A stretch of DNA of 64,000 nt from Verrucomicrobiota bacterium. GTDB taxonomy: Bacteria > Chlamydiota > Chlamydiia > Chlamydiales > Rhabdochlamydiaceae. Position 1 is the stretch's first letter. Every line of letters begins with the position of its first letter. The position numbers and the translations under genes were made by a program. The DNA is taken from assembly GCA_018239715.1 (NCBI GenBank), contig JAFEGW010000007.1, positions 161,591 through 225,590 on the forward strand, given 5' to 3'. Below, piece after piece: positions 9,924-18,500 of this stretch. Under the pieces are notes generated by a model. It saw nothing but the letters and a program-made list of their open reading frames with translations, was not told the DNA's origin and did not search any database.

Positions 9924-9952
9924 TTGTCAATAGAATATAAGTGAGTTACAAT
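9924..9952 (+). promoter_or_regulatory. Promoter of the toxin-antitoxin module
   Basis: TTGTCA (9924-9929) and TACAAT (9947-9952) have ideal 17-nt spacing; each matches the sigma-70 consensus at five of six bases. The predicted transcription start falls close to the palindrome at 9952-9972, upstream of the GTG at 9985. Confidence 0.65.
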
Positions 9953-9972
9953 TTATCTCAAGATATGATAAA
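9952..9972 (+). promoter_or_regulatory. Palindromic operator candidate for TA autoregulation
   Basis: TTTATC (9952-9957) and GATAAA (9967-9972) form an inverted repeat that overlaps the -10 box. Inside it lies a tighter palindrome, TATCT-CA-AGATA (9954-9965). Antitoxins with a helix-turn-helix typically bind such sites and repress their own operon. The assignment is by position only. Confidence 0.45.
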
Positions 9973-9984
9973 TAGGAAAGTGAA

Positions 9985-10299
9985 GTGGCAAGGGCGACGA
10001 AGATTTCAAACGTGCTGCAAAAAGTAAGGGAGAGTGTGAGTTCAGGTCGTTACTACGATACTTCTCATGCCAGCCAACGAAAAACTGAGAGAAATATTGC
10101 CTTGCCCCATGTGTTGTATGTTTTAAAGAATGGATACCATGAAAAGAAGAAAGATGAATTTAAATCAGAATACAATGATTGGACCTATGCCATACGTGGA
10201 AAAACTATCGATGGTCGGGATATCAGGATTGCAGTTGCTTTCGATGAGCATGATATGCTAATTATTACAGTCATAGAAATCAAAGTGAGTCAGAGGTGA
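9985..10299 (+). CDS. DUF4258-type toxin of a type II toxin-antitoxin pair
   Basis: A 104-residue basic protein starting at GTG 9985, with AGGA seven bases upstream. The central part reads TSHASQRKTERNIALPHVLYVL followed by NGYHEK, then a beta-rich end (IRGKTIDGRDIRIAVAFDEHDMLIITVIEI). This is the layout of DUF4258 proteins, which resemble RelE/HigB-like mRNA interferases. It overlaps the downstream helix-turn-helix gene, the standard arrangement for a TA pair. The region is visibly more AT-rich than the core genes around it, which suggests acquisition. Toxicity and target are unknown. Confidence 0.65.
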   Translation: MARATKISNVLQKVRESVSSGRYYDTSHASQRKTERNIALPHVLYVLKNGYHEKKKDEFKSEYNDWTYAIRGKTIDGRDIRIAVAFDEHDMLIITVIEIKVSQR

Positions 10300-10301
10300 A
10301 A

Positions 10302-10790
10302 ATGGAAAAAAAACAAGTCAAACGGTTTGCTTATGAGGGATTAGGATTCCCCATCATCCTCGTTGATGTCACATTGGTCAAAGTGAGAGACATCTGGACT
10401 CCTGCTGTTGATTACAACAAGCTTCAAAAAACGGTCCTATTGGCGTTAAGTCATAAACCTTTTCCTCTTTCAGGTCATGAAGTGCATTTTATCAGGGCGT
10501 ATTTTGAAATGACTCTTGAGGCTTTCGGAAAGAATTTTGGGATGACTCATGTCGCTGTTTTAAACTGGGAAAAGGCGAAAAGTAAAACTGCTAAAATCAA
10601 TCCAGCTGTCGAGCTCTTGCTTCGGCTTTTCATCCTTGAGAAATTGAATATGAACAACCAGGTTTTTCGCGATACATTCCGAGAGTTTGATATTCAACGT
10701 ATTGCAAGAGAACAAAAGTCTCTATTCGAAAAATCAAGACCTTTACTTTTGCATATGCAGGGTATCGGTAAAAGGGCTTCTCTTAGATAG
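10302..10790 (+). CDS. HTH antitoxin paired with DUF4258 toxin
   Basis: I chose ATG 10302, which has AGAGGTG five bases upstream. A GTG six bases earlier overlaps the toxin stop codon. The protein is 162 residues long. A helix-turn-helix of Xre/HigA type sits around residues 50-90 (LSGHEVHFIRAYFEMTLEAFGKNFG, then MTHVAVLNWEKAKSK). The N-terminal 40 residues are probably the toxin-binding or regulatory part. Its likely job is to neutralise the toxin and repress the promoter at 9924-9952. The last 8 nt overlap the end of the convergent permease gene. Confidence 0.65.
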   Translation: MEKKQVKRFAYEGLGFPIILVDVTLVKVRDIWTPAVDYNKLQKTVLLALSHKPFPLSGHEVHFIRAYFEMTLEAFGKNFGMTHVAVLNWEKAKSKTAKINPAVELLLRLFILEKLNMNNQVFRDTFREFDIQRIAREQKSLFEKSRPLLLHMQGIGKRASLR

Positions 10791-12165
10791 CCGTTTTTCT
10801 TTTCTTATACAGATAAAAGAGAAAAACGGGACTGATCGTGAAGATATTGCCGATGCAAATCATCGACAAGTACCGGGCTGAGCTGCCGATATCGACGTTG
10901 CCTGGAGGAAAAAAGCTGACAATGATGGTTGTGCTGCAGCCGAAAAGCCCTAGGAGAGCGGTGATCCACATGCCCCAGTGTTTGCCGGGAATCTTGAAGG
11001 TGGGGGGGCGGTTGACATAAGAGTAATGCAGCTTGACCGCAGAGCAGAACATCAAAATATACATGATCATGTAGAGCTCTGTGCTGAGGGCTGTCAAAAA
11101 CCAGTAGAAAGCATTCACGCTGGGCACTAAGAGGAAAATCAAACAAAAAAGGCTTACGAGAACCGCTTGGGCTAAAAGAATGTGAGAAGCAACGCCCGCT
11201 TTGTTCTTATAGGTAAAGAAAGAAGGGAGAAATCCAAACTCCGCTGCATGGAGCAAGCCCTTAGCAGGGGAGATGAGCCAATTGGTAATGGAGCCTATCG
11301 ATCCTACCACGATCATCACGGTGAGCAAGGGTGTTAATGCACGGATGCCGAAAACTTCAAAGAAATTGCTGAATACCTGCATCACCCCGGAGACTAAGTT
11401 AATATCTTTTTCGGGTAAGACAAAGGCAATCGACAGGGAGCCCAGTAACATCGTCGCAAAAATGAAAAAAGAGGCGAGGAGGACTGCCCGGGGGAAATTC
11501 CTTTGAGGCTCTCGGATATCGTTCACATGAACGCCTGAGAGTTCCATTCCTAAGAACGAAGCCATGATGGCGATCAAAGAAATCCAGTTGGTCGACTGAG
11601 AGAGAGAGGGGATCCAGCTGCCTTGATCCAATCGAATTTGAAGAGGCTGGCCTTTGCATACCCAAATAACTCCTAAGGCGATCAAGAAAATCATGGGAAT
11701 AATAGTTCCGATGGTGGCACAGATGTTATTCAGCAGGGCCGAAATATGGAGGCCTTTGAGGTTGATGAGCGTAAGTCCCCAGAACACAATGAGGATAAAA
11801 GAAACGAGATAAGCTTTATTTTGCGCGAGCTCGGGATTGATCAAATAGGCAGCGGTCCCAGCGATAAAAGATAGGATGGTGGGATACCAGGCCATCGTGT
11901 TGATCCATTGAAGCCAAATCGCGAGCATAGCCCATTTTTCTCCAAAGGCTGTTCGGACCCAGTGATAGACGCCGCCTTTTTCTGGAAAAGTGGCGGAGAG
12001 CTCTGCCGCAATAAAAGCCGTAGGGATCAAAAAAACAAGGGCAGAAAAGATAAAAAAGAAAATCATGGAGCTGCCAAAAAGAGCCGCGGCCGGCAAATTT
12101 CGGATGCTGTCAATCGCGGCAATGATCAGAATGACTAAAGAAAAAAATGAAATCTTTTTTGACAT
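10783..12165 (-). CDS. APC-superfamily amino-acid permease or antiporter
   Basis: A polytopic membrane protein of 460 residues from ATG 12165. A longer reading starting at 12288 would run into the divergent aconitase gene and adds a non-hydrophobic tail. About twelve hydrophobic segments are visible. The first (SLVILIIAAIDSIRNLPAAA) holds the unwound helix-1 region typical of APC transporters. The AAELSATFPEKGGVYHWVR motif resembles the GABA/glutamate antiporter group (GadC/YjeM-like). The substrate cannot be assigned. Import of host amino acids fits an intracellular lifestyle. Its stop overlaps the antitoxin gene by 8 nt in convergent orientation. Confidence 0.8.
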   Translation of the reverse strand: MSKKISFFSLVILIIAAIDSIRNLPAAALFGSSMIFFFIFSALVFLIPTAFIAAELSATFPEKGGVYHWVRTAFGEKWAMLAIWLQWINTMAWYPTILSFIAGTAAYLINPELAQNKAYLVSFILIVFWGLTLINLKGLHISALLNNICATIGTIIPMIFLIALGVIWVCKGQPLQIRLDQGSWIPSLSQSTNWISLIAIMASFLGMELSGVHVNDIREPQRNFPRAVLLASFFIFATMLLGSLSIAFVLPEKDINLVSGVMQVFSNFFEVFGIRALTPLLTVMIVVGSIGSITNWLISPAKGLLHAAEFGFLPSFFTYKNKAGVASHILLAQAVLVSLFCLIFLLVPSVNAFYWFLTALSTELYMIMYILMFCSAVKLHYSYVNRPPTFKIPGKHWGMWITALLGLFGCSTTIIVSFFPPGNVDIGSSARYLSMICIGNIFTISPVFLFYLYKKRKTAI

Positions 12166-12250
12166 CCTGCTATTTTCCCATAAGAAGATGAAAATATCCA
12201 GTCCGGTTTTTTTCGATTTTAAAGTATATGAGTGAAAAAAGAGGTGACAG

Positions 12251-15067
12251 ATGCAAGATCGGTTTAAGGCGCTCAGGTCTTTAGGCAAAAAATCTTATTA
12301 TTCGCTGCCGGCGTTGGAAGAGCAGGGGATGGGGAAGATTCGGCGGCTCCCGGTCTCGATCCGGATCATGCTGGAATCGCTCTTGAGGAACCACGACGGG
12401 ATGCGAGTCAAGGATGAGGATGTTAAGGCTTTGGCTCAGTGGAATGCCCAAAAGCCGTCGGAGGGAGAAGTCCCTTTTGTCGTTGCGCGGGTGCTTTTGC
12501 AAGATTTTACGGGAGTCCCACTGCTGGTCGATTTAGCGGCCATGCGTGATGCAGTCGGGGCTCAAGGTTATCAAGCGGGCTTGATCGAACCTCAAGTCCC
12601 TGTCGATCTAGTCATCGATCATTCGGTTCAAGTAGACCGGTCAGGAACGACCGATGCCTTCATGTTTAATTTACAACTAGAGTTCGATCGGAATAGAGAA
12701 CGGTACGAGTTTTTAAAATGGGGACAAGGGGCTTTTGAAACTTTTAAGGTGGTGCCTCCAGGCATTGGCATCTGCCACCAAGTCAATCTTGAAAATCTTG
12801 GCTCTGTGGTGATCCGCGACAAAGAAGTACTTTTTCCCGATACTTTGGTCGGGACAGATTCCCATACCACCATGATCAACGGCCTTGGTGTGGTCGGATG
12901 GGGAGTCGGAGGGATTGAAGCAGAAGCAGCGATGCTGGGACAGCCTATCTCCATTCAGACGCCTGAGGTCATCGGTGTTCATTTGAGCGGCAGTTTAAAA
13001 GAGGGAGTGACAGCTACCGATTTGACGCTCAGAATTACCGAGCTATTGAGAAAAGAAAAAGTCGTCGGTAAATTCGTGGAGTTCTTGGGGGAGGGGACGG
13101 CAACCCTTTCTGTCGCCGACCGGGCGACGATCGGGAATATGGCTCCTGAATACGGAGCAACGATGGGGTTTTTCCCCTGCGATGAAAAAACTCTCGATTA
13201 TCTCCGCATGACAGGAAGAGACGAAGCCCATGTCGCGGAAGTGAAAGCCTATCTCCAGGCTCAGCAGCTTTTTGGCATCCCGCGCAAAGGGGAGATCGAT
13301 TACACTAAAGTCCTCGAACTCGATCTTAACACTGTCACGTCGTGTGTTGCAGGCCCCAAACGGCCGCAAGACCGGATCAACTTAGGCTCACTGAAGGAAA
13401 AATTTCATCAGCTGATGACGGCGCCGGTTCCTGAAGGGGGCTATGGCAAGGAAAAAGTTGAGCATGCAAGGCGGGTATTTATCCATGCAGGCGGCCTTTT
13501 TTCTCCGCATATCCATCATGAAACCGGAGGCAAACCTCAAATCAACGGCAAATCTGCCGGCTGGAGTGAAGAAGAAATGGTCACGAACCGTCCCATCACC
13601 GAAGCGGTGGCCAGTCCGGGCTATGCGGATGAGTCCAAAGCGGAGATAGTTTTAAGCCATGGCTCGGTAGTGATTGCGGCTATTACGAGCTGCACTAATA
13701 CGAGCAATCCCAGCGTGATGATTGGAGCGGGGCTGCTTGCCAAAAAAGCGGTTGAAAAAGGACTGAAAGTCAATCCTCTAGTGAAAACGAGCCTCGCGCC
13801 GGGCTCCCGCGTTGTGACCGATTATCTAGAAAAAAGCGGCCTTCAAGAGTACTTGAACCAACTGGGATTTGAACTGGTCGCATATGGGTGTACCACTTGT
13901 ATTGGCAATAGCGGGCCTTTGGAAGAGAGAATCGAAAGAGCGATCCAGCAATACGATTTAGTTGCCGCCAGCGTTCTCAGCGGCAACCGGAATTTTGAAG
14001 CCCGAATCCACGGAGCTGTGAAGGCCAATTTTTTAATGTCCCCTCCGTTGGTCGTGGCCTTTGCCCTCGCAGGCCGTGTCGACATCGATATGGAAAAAGA
14101 GCCTTTAGGGACAGGCAAAGACGGAAAGGCGGTTTTTCTGAAAGATATCTGGCCTTCCTCGGAAGAAATCCAAGAGGAGATCAAAAAGTTTCTCCAGCCT
14201 TCGATGTTTAAACAGCGGTATGCCCATATCCTGCAGGACAATCCCGTTTGGCAAGAAATTGAAGTGAAAAAAACTGCTCAATACCACTGGGATCCGAAGA
14301 GCACCTATATTCAACAGCCTCCCTATTTAGAAAATTTTACCCTCGATTTGCCTGCGCAAAAAGAAATGGCAGAAATGAGAGCTTTGGCTCTCTTTGGAGA
14401 TTCTGTTACAACAGACCATATTTCTCCTGCCGGGGCTTTTTCAGCCCAGACTCCCGCTGGAAAATATCTCTTATCTCTCGGTGTCAAAGAGCAAGATTTT
14501 AATAGCTATGGAAGTCGGAGAGGCAACCATAACGTCATGATGAGGGGAACCTTTGCCAACGTCCGCATTCTCAATAAAATGGCCGATGGAAAAGAAGGCG
14601 GCTTTACGAAGCTGATGCCCGAAGGGAGTATCCTGCCGATATTTGATGCCTGCATGGAATATGCCAAGAGAAAAGTTCCGCTGATTGTTTTTGCCGGCCG
14701 AGATTATGGGATGGGAAGTTCGAGGGATTGGGCCGCCAAAGGGACTGCGCTTCTGGGTGTCCGTGTTGTCGTTGCGAGGAGTTTTGAGAGGATCCATCGG
14801 AGCAATTTGATTGGGATGGGAGTGCTGCCGCTTGAATTTCTGCATGATGAAAGTTTGGAATCGCTCGGAATTCAAGGCGATGAGTTGTTTTCCATTCAAG
14901 GGCTCAAAGGCGAGCCTGGTCAAGAAGTCACGCTAGTGATCTCTAAAGAGGGGAAAACGCGCAAAATTAAATTGAGGTCTCGTATAGATACCCCCATCGA
15001 AGTAGAGTACTACCGCCATGGGGGCATTATGCCTTATGTGCTAAGGCAGCTTTTGAAACAGCCTTAG
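12251..15067 (+). CDS. acnA: Aconitate hydratase A
   Basis: A 938-residue aconitase of the AcnA/IRP1 type, which interconverts citrate and isocitrate in the TCA cycle. The three [4Fe-4S] ligands are visible: Cys481 in [10 protein letters not shown], and Cys547 and Cys550 in [12 protein letters not shown]. The swivelling C-terminal domain contains [16 protein letters not shown]. An AGAGGTG ribosome site precedes the ATG. Chlamydiaceae lack aconitase and have a broken TCA cycle, so the gene supports an environmental chlamydia with a complete cycle. The last four bases overlap the stop of the convergent barrel protein. Confidence 0.95.
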   Translation: MQDRFKALRSLGKKSYYSLPALEEQGMGKIRRLPVSIRIMLESLLRNHDGMRVKDEDVKALAQWNAQKPSEGEVPFVVARVLLQDFTGVPLLVDLAAMRDAVGAQGYQAGLIEPQVPVDLVIDHSVQVDRSGTTDAFMFNLQLEFDRNRERYEFLKWGQGAFETFKVVPPGIGICHQVNLENLGSVVIRDKEVLFPDTLVGTDSHTTMINGLGVVGWGVGGIEAEAAMLGQPISIQTPEVIGVHLSGSLKEGVTATDLTLRITELLRKEKVVGKFVEFLGEGTATLSVADRATIGNMAPEYGATMGFFPCDEKTLDYLRMTGRDEAHVAEVKAYLQAQQLFGIPRKGEIDYTKVLELDLNTVTSCVAGPKRPQDRINLGSLKEKFHQLMTAPVPEGGYGKEKVEHARRVFIHAGGLFSPHIHHETGGKPQINGKSAGWSEEEMVTNRPITEAVASPGYADESKAEIVLSHGSVVIAAITSCTNTSNPSVMIGAGLLAKKAVEKGLKVNPLVKTSLAPGSRVVTDYLEKSGLQEYLNQLGFELVAYGCTTCIGNSGPLEERIERAIQQYDLVAASVLSGNRNFEARIHGAVKANFLMSPPLVVAFALAGRVDIDMEKEPLGTGKDGKAVFLKDIWPSSEEIQEEIKKFLQPSMFKQRYAHILQDNPVWQEIEVKKTAQYHWDPKSTYIQQPPYLENFTLDLPAQKEMAEMRALALFGDSVTTDHISPAGAFSAQTPAGKYLLSLGVKEQDFNSYGSRRGNHNVMMRGTFANVRILNKMADGKEGGFTKLMPEGSILPIFDACMEYAKRKVPLIVFAGRDYGMGSSRDWAAKGTALLGVRVVVARSFERIHRSNLIGMGVLPLEFLHDESLESLGIQGDELFSIQGLKGEPGQEVTLVISKEGKTRKIKLRSRIDTPIEVEYYRHGGIMPYVLRQLLKQP

Positions 15068-15879
15068 AAGTTATAGCCTAACTCGAGCCGAGCGCCGAAA
15101 ATGGTCTCAGGGCTTTGCACATTGAATTTGAGTAGGTAGGGCTTTAACTGGATATCAAAAGCCCGGCTTTCTCCCACTGTCCATTCGACAGGCAGTGTCA
15201 CTTCATAACCCCAGAACTCTTTCCTGCCTAGTGTTGTAGGAAGAGTTAAGGTGGTGTTGTCATGAGCGGCAAAAGAGTACAGGACTTTAAAGTCGCAGCC
15301 CACATGGAAGTGTTTGGCAAATTGCTGGAGGGTTTTCAAGCCCGTCGCAACATACCACCAGTGTGCTGTTGCTCCTTTCACATGCTCATAGTGATATCCG
15401 GGAGCTCCAAAGAGCGACAAGGTGCAGCTAGGGATCAGCGAGCTGCTAAAGGTATAACCGAGGCGTTGCTCGATATTTGTCCAAAGATGGCCTTTGTGCC
15501 CTTTCAGAGTTTCTCGGATTTCCTTTTTAGGATGCTGCTTCGTTTTATCTTTTTCTCTTTTGAGATCGGCTTTGTTAGCACCCAGAGCGGCTAATACATC
15601 TGTCGATGCATAGAAAGCGTCGGGTCTCACATATTCATAGCCTAGTCTCAGTCCGCCGTAATAGATATTGCGGGTGAGGCTAAGGTCGACTTTAAGAGCA
15701 TGATTTTCCAGTCCGCCTTTGAAGTGGGAACAGAAAAACTCAGGAGCTGCATAAACCCGATGATCTCTTGCTTCGTCTGTAGCGGCAATTTCGATCTTGG
15801 TTCGGGTTTGTGCTGCTTGTAGTAGCGTTGAGAGAGAAAGTCCTAACGCAATCAGTAATGTCATTGATGGTTTTTTCAT
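15064..15879 (-). CDS. Predicted outer-membrane beta-barrel protein
   Basis: A signal peptide is clear ([22 protein letters not shown], cut after AQA or nearby). The mature part is rich in alternating aromatic/hydrophobic strands such as [14 protein letters not shown] and [12 protein letters not shown]. It ends in phenylalanine, the outer-membrane insertion signature. At 271 residues it could form about 8-12 strands. A charged loop ([22 protein letters not shown]) sits in the middle. It recalls small chlamydial porin-like or MOMP-related barrels, but I cannot name a family. The ribosome site is AGGAGTC. The gene has its own promoter candidate and a terminator separates it from rpsD. Confidence 0.72.
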   Translation of the reverse strand: MKKPSMTLLIALGLSLSTLLQAAQTRTKIEIAATDEARDHRVYAAPEFFCSHFKGGLENHALKVDLSLTRNIYYGGLRLGYEYVRPDAFYASTDVLAALGANKADLKREKDKTKQHPKKEIRETLKGHKGHLWTNIEQRLGYTFSSSLIPSCTLSLFGAPGYHYEHVKGATAHWWYVATGLKTLQQFAKHFHVGCDFKVLYSFAAHDNTTLTLPTTLGRKEFWGYEVTLPVEWTVGESRAFDIQLKPYLLKFNVQSPETIFGARLELGYNF

Positions 15880-15923
15880 CCTAGACTCCTTTTGGTTACA
15901 AGGTTTACTAACTCACATCCCAT

Positions 15924-15953
15924 ATCATATTTTAATGTAATCTTTAAGTTCAA
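15924..15953 (-). promoter_or_regulatory. Promoter candidate for the barrel protein gene
   Basis: On the minus strand, TTGAAC (15953-15948) and TATGAT (15929-15924) lie 18 nt apart, 45 nt before the ATG at 15879. Confidence 0.4.
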
Positions 15954-16000
15954 CCCACAAAAAATTTACGAAGTGTAGAAGCAGGATATCTTTGGAAACG

Positions 16001-16028
16001 AAAAAGCCTCTCGATCGAGAGGCTTTTT
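16001..16028 (-). terminator. Perfect palindromic intrinsic terminator after rpsD
   Basis: A perfect 28-nt palindrome, AAAAAGCCTCTCGA followed by its exact complement. The GC core is flanked by A5/T5, so it can work on both strands. It lies 25 nt beyond the rpsD stop. Confidence 0.85.
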
Positions 16029-16053
16029 CAATGATAAATCTAGAAGATGGGGA

Positions 16054-16674
16054 TTAGTTTGTATGAGCGATATGCTCGCAAACCATCGCGATGTTCACAG
16101 GCATAGGAAGCGGGATTTGATCGAGATGAGGCTCGCTGATGAGCTTGCCGCTGAAAGCAGCTGCATCGAGTTCCAGATATTCAGGAACTTCACGAGAAGT
16201 ATTAGCGACGGCGTCTTTCACGAGTCCCATTTGCTGAGACTTAGCTTTCACGGAGATCGCCATGCCAGGACGGACTTCGAAAGAGCGACGGTCAACTTTC
16301 TTGCCGTTAACATAGACGTGTCCATGAGAAACGAGCTGTTGAGCTGCAAAAATCGTCGGTGCCAATTTCAGGCGGTAGACGATATTATCCAAGCGGCACT
16401 CGAGACGGCGGAGAAAGAGGTGAGAAGTCACGCCTTTTTTCTGGAGGGCTTCTTTATAATAACGGACGAATTGTTTTTGGCTGATCATGCCGTAGATCGC
16501 TTTAAGCTTTTGCTTTTCATCGAGCTGCATGCCGAAGTCAGATTTTTTCTTTCTCTTGGCCCCGTGCTGCCCAGGAGGGTTGGCTTTGTGAAGTAAGGGG
16601 TTGCGAGCGCGTCCGAAGATGTTCACGCCGAATTTTCGGGCTATACGATTTTTAGGGCCGGTATAACGTACCAT
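16054..16674 (-). CDS. rpsD: 30S ribosomal protein S4
   Basis: S4 is a primary 16S rRNA-binding protein that nucleates assembly of the 30S body. The N-terminus (MVRYTGPKNRIARKFG) and the S4 domain (RRLECRLDNIVYRLKLAPT, then QLVSHGHVYVNGKKVD) are unmistakable. The 206-residue length is normal. The N-terminal zinc-finger cysteines of some S4 proteins are absent (C- type). Here it is a stand-alone unit with its own promoter and terminator, not part of the alpha operon. The ribosome site is TTGGAG. Confidence 0.97.
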   Translation of the reverse strand: MVRYTGPKNRIARKFGVNIFGRARNPLLHKANPPGQHGAKRKKKSDFGMQLDEKQKLKAIYGMISQKQFVRYYKEALQKKGVTSHLFLRRLECRLDNIVYRLKLAPTIFAAQQLVSHGHVYVNGKKVDRRSFEVRPGMAISVKAKSQQMGLVKDAVANTSREVPEYLELDAAAFSGKLISEPHLDQIPLPMPVNIAMVCEHIAHTN

Positions 16675-16709
16675 TGTTGCTCCAAGTAATAAACAATATA
16701 AAGGGAGTT

Positions 16710-16738
16710 ATAATAGTGCAGGATGAAATTTTTCACAA
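16710..16738 (-). promoter_or_regulatory. rpsD promoter candidate
   Basis: On the minus strand, TTGTGA (16738-16733) and TATTAT (16715-16710) have 17-nt spacing and lie 36 nt upstream of the rpsD start. Confidence 0.5.
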
Positions 16739-16802
16739 GTGTAAATGATTCTTAGAGACTAGAAGGTTTCGAAGATTCACCCTTTTGGGTATAGTATAAG
16801 GC

Positions 16803-17759
16803 ATGACGTCTTATTGGGTGCTTGCTTATTATTATTTTACATCGATCAAAGAGCCTGCACTAGAGGTGCTTCGCCATAAAGAATTTTTTTCAACGCGAGA
16901 TATTAAAGGAAGAATTTACATTTCTCACGATGGAATCAATGGGCAAATGAGCGCAAGCCCTGATGCAGCCGAGGAGTATATCGAGTGGCTGCGGTCCGAC
17001 TCCAGATTCAAAGATATCGAATTTAAAATTCACACTTATCCCGAACATTGCTTTCCTCGGGCTACGGTCAAAGTCCGGCCGCAATTGGTCGCCATGGACG
17101 CCTCCTATGATATGAGCAAGACGGGGGTGCATGTGTCCCCGGAGCAGTGGAAAAAGATGTTGGAAGAAAGGGATGAGAAAACCGTTCTTCTGGATGTCAG
17201 GAACGATTACGAATGGGAGCTCGGGCATTTTGAAGGGGCTGAACTTCCTACCCTCGAACAATTCCGAGAATTTCCCACCTACGCCAAGAAGCTTAAAGAA
17301 AAATGCGATCCCCAAAAAACCAAGGTGATGATGTACTGCACGGGAGGCATCCGGTGCGAAGTCTATTCAGCTCTTTTGAAAGAAGAAGGTTTTAACGAGG
17401 TCTATCAACTCCAAGGGGGGATCATCAAATACGGCTTGCAAGCGGGATCTAAACATTGGAAAGGAAAGCTTTTTGTCTTTGACGACCGTTTAGCTGTGCC
17501 TATTTCAGAAAAAGAACCGGCAGAAACCATCAGCAGCTGCATCCATTGCAAAGAAAAATCCGACCTCTACTTCAACTGTGCGAACATGGACTGCAATGAG
17601 CTTTTTATCTCTTGCCAGGCGTGCGCTGAAAAAACAAAAGGGTGCTGCTGTCCTGATTGTGAAGCGGCTCCTCGCGTCCGGCCCCTTCAAAAGGGGGAAA
17701 GGCCTAAGCCTTTCCGCAGGCTCTCACACCTTTTCTCGGAGCAGACGAATGAGCTCTAA
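16803..17759 (+). CDS. trhO: tRNA uridine-34 hydroxylase TrhO (rhodanese family)
   Basis: A 318-residue YceA/TrhO protein that makes 5-hydroxyuridine at wobble position 34 of tRNA. An N-terminal acylphosphatase-like domain contains RIYISHDGINGQMS. The rhodanese domain (about residues 120-220) has the active-site loop CTGGIRCE, with the catalytic cysteine first. The C-terminus is cysteine-rich (CIHCKEKSD, CANMDC, CQACAEKTKGCCCPDC) and probably binds zinc. A TATAGT (16790-16795) sits so close to the ATG that the transcript may be leaderless. The last 36 nt overlap the convergent DUF116-like gene. Confidence 0.9.
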   Translation: MTSYWVLAYYYFTSIKEPALEVLRHKEFFSTRDIKGRIYISHDGINGQMSASPDAAEEYIEWLRSDSRFKDIEFKIHTYPEHCFPRATVKVRPQLVAMDASYDMSKTGVHVSPEQWKKMLEERDEKTVLLDVRNDYEWELGHFEGAELPTLEQFREFPTYAKKLKEKCDPQKTKVMMYCTGGIRCEVYSALLKEEGFNEVYQLQGGIIKYGLQAGSKHWKGKLFVFDDRLAVPISEKEPAETISSCIHCKEKSDLYFNCANMDCNELFISCQACAEKTKGCCCPDCEAAPRVRPLQKGERPKPFRRLSHLFSEQTNEL

Positions 17760-18500
17760 AATCTTGTCTTGAGTTTCATCGCGGACGATGGTGAGGCCCG
17801 GCTTGATCCCGACTTCTGAAAGCTCGAACGCCTTCATGGTATTGCAAATACGGCCATCGAGGCGAACGCCGGCCCCGCGGATATTTAACATGTTGCCCCA
17901 GTCGCCGAACATCTCCAGGGTCATTTCACAGGCGGTGATCAGAAAGACCATTTCCTCCGCTCGATACGTCTCTAAAAGCTTAAAAAATTGCTCACCGATG
18001 TAATGGACAGTAGGAATAAAAAACACTTTTGTTTGCTGAGCTGGAAGGGCGTGGAAAGCTTTGCCGATGAAGCACTGCCCGCAGACAGGGTGGTTCTCAT
18101 CATGGATGCACTGATCGGTGAACCGGCCTGAAGGGCATTCCAAAGGTTTATGGCAGTAAGAAAAACCGACGACAGCTAAGGGTGCGTTAAGAGATTTTTG
18201 AAACTCCTCCAGCGACGAAAAGTTATAGAGAAAAAAATCCCCTTCCCGGACATACGGTTTTTTTCGGGCATACGATTTAAGGATGTTCCGCGTATACTTG
18301 AAAGGATGTTTCCAAAAGTACCTTTTAAAAATATGATTCTTGTCATGCCTGAGCAGATATACAAGGCTCTTCCAGCGGAGGAAACGGGAAGTTTCCGGGG
18401 TAATGCCGGGGATGTTAGGAAGATGTCCCAGCGTTTTCAAAGGATGGGTCTTGGCCAGGTTTTTTGCCCGCTCATCCCAAATTTTTAATTTATCCGTCAT
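17724..18500 (-). CDS. DUF116-like cysteine-rich protein
   Basis: A 258-residue protein from ATG 18500. The middle holds a cysteine cluster: YCHKPLECPSGRF, then C, then CGQCFIGKA. A later ITACEMTLEMFGDWG follows. This spacing resembles DUF116 proteins, which have a C-x-P-x-x-CP ... C-x-x-CG-x-C pattern and may bind a metal cluster. No biochemical role is established. The gene is head-to-head with the SNF2 helicase: the two start codons share the bases CATG at 18498-18501, leaving no intergenic space. Its 3' end overlaps trhO by 36 nt. No Shine-Dalgarno is visible, so the start is uncertain. Confidence 0.6.
   Translation of the reverse strand: MTDKLKIWDERAKNLAKTHPLKTLGHLPNIPGITPETSRFLRWKSLVYLLRHDKNHIFKRYFWKHPFKYTRNILKSYARKKPYVREGDFFLYNFSSLEEFQKSLNAPLAVVGFSYCHKPLECPSGRFTDQCIHDENHPVCGQCFIGKAFHALPAQQTKVFFIPTVHYIGEQFFKLLETYRAEEMVFLITACEMTLEMFGDWGNMLNIRGAGVRLDGRICNTMKAFELSEVGIKPGLTIVRDETQDKILELIRLLREKV

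Noticed and set aside
12166..12288. N-terminal extension of the permease
   Set aside because: Overlaps the divergent aconitase gene and adds a non-hydrophobic, Cys/His-containing segment not seen in APC transporters.
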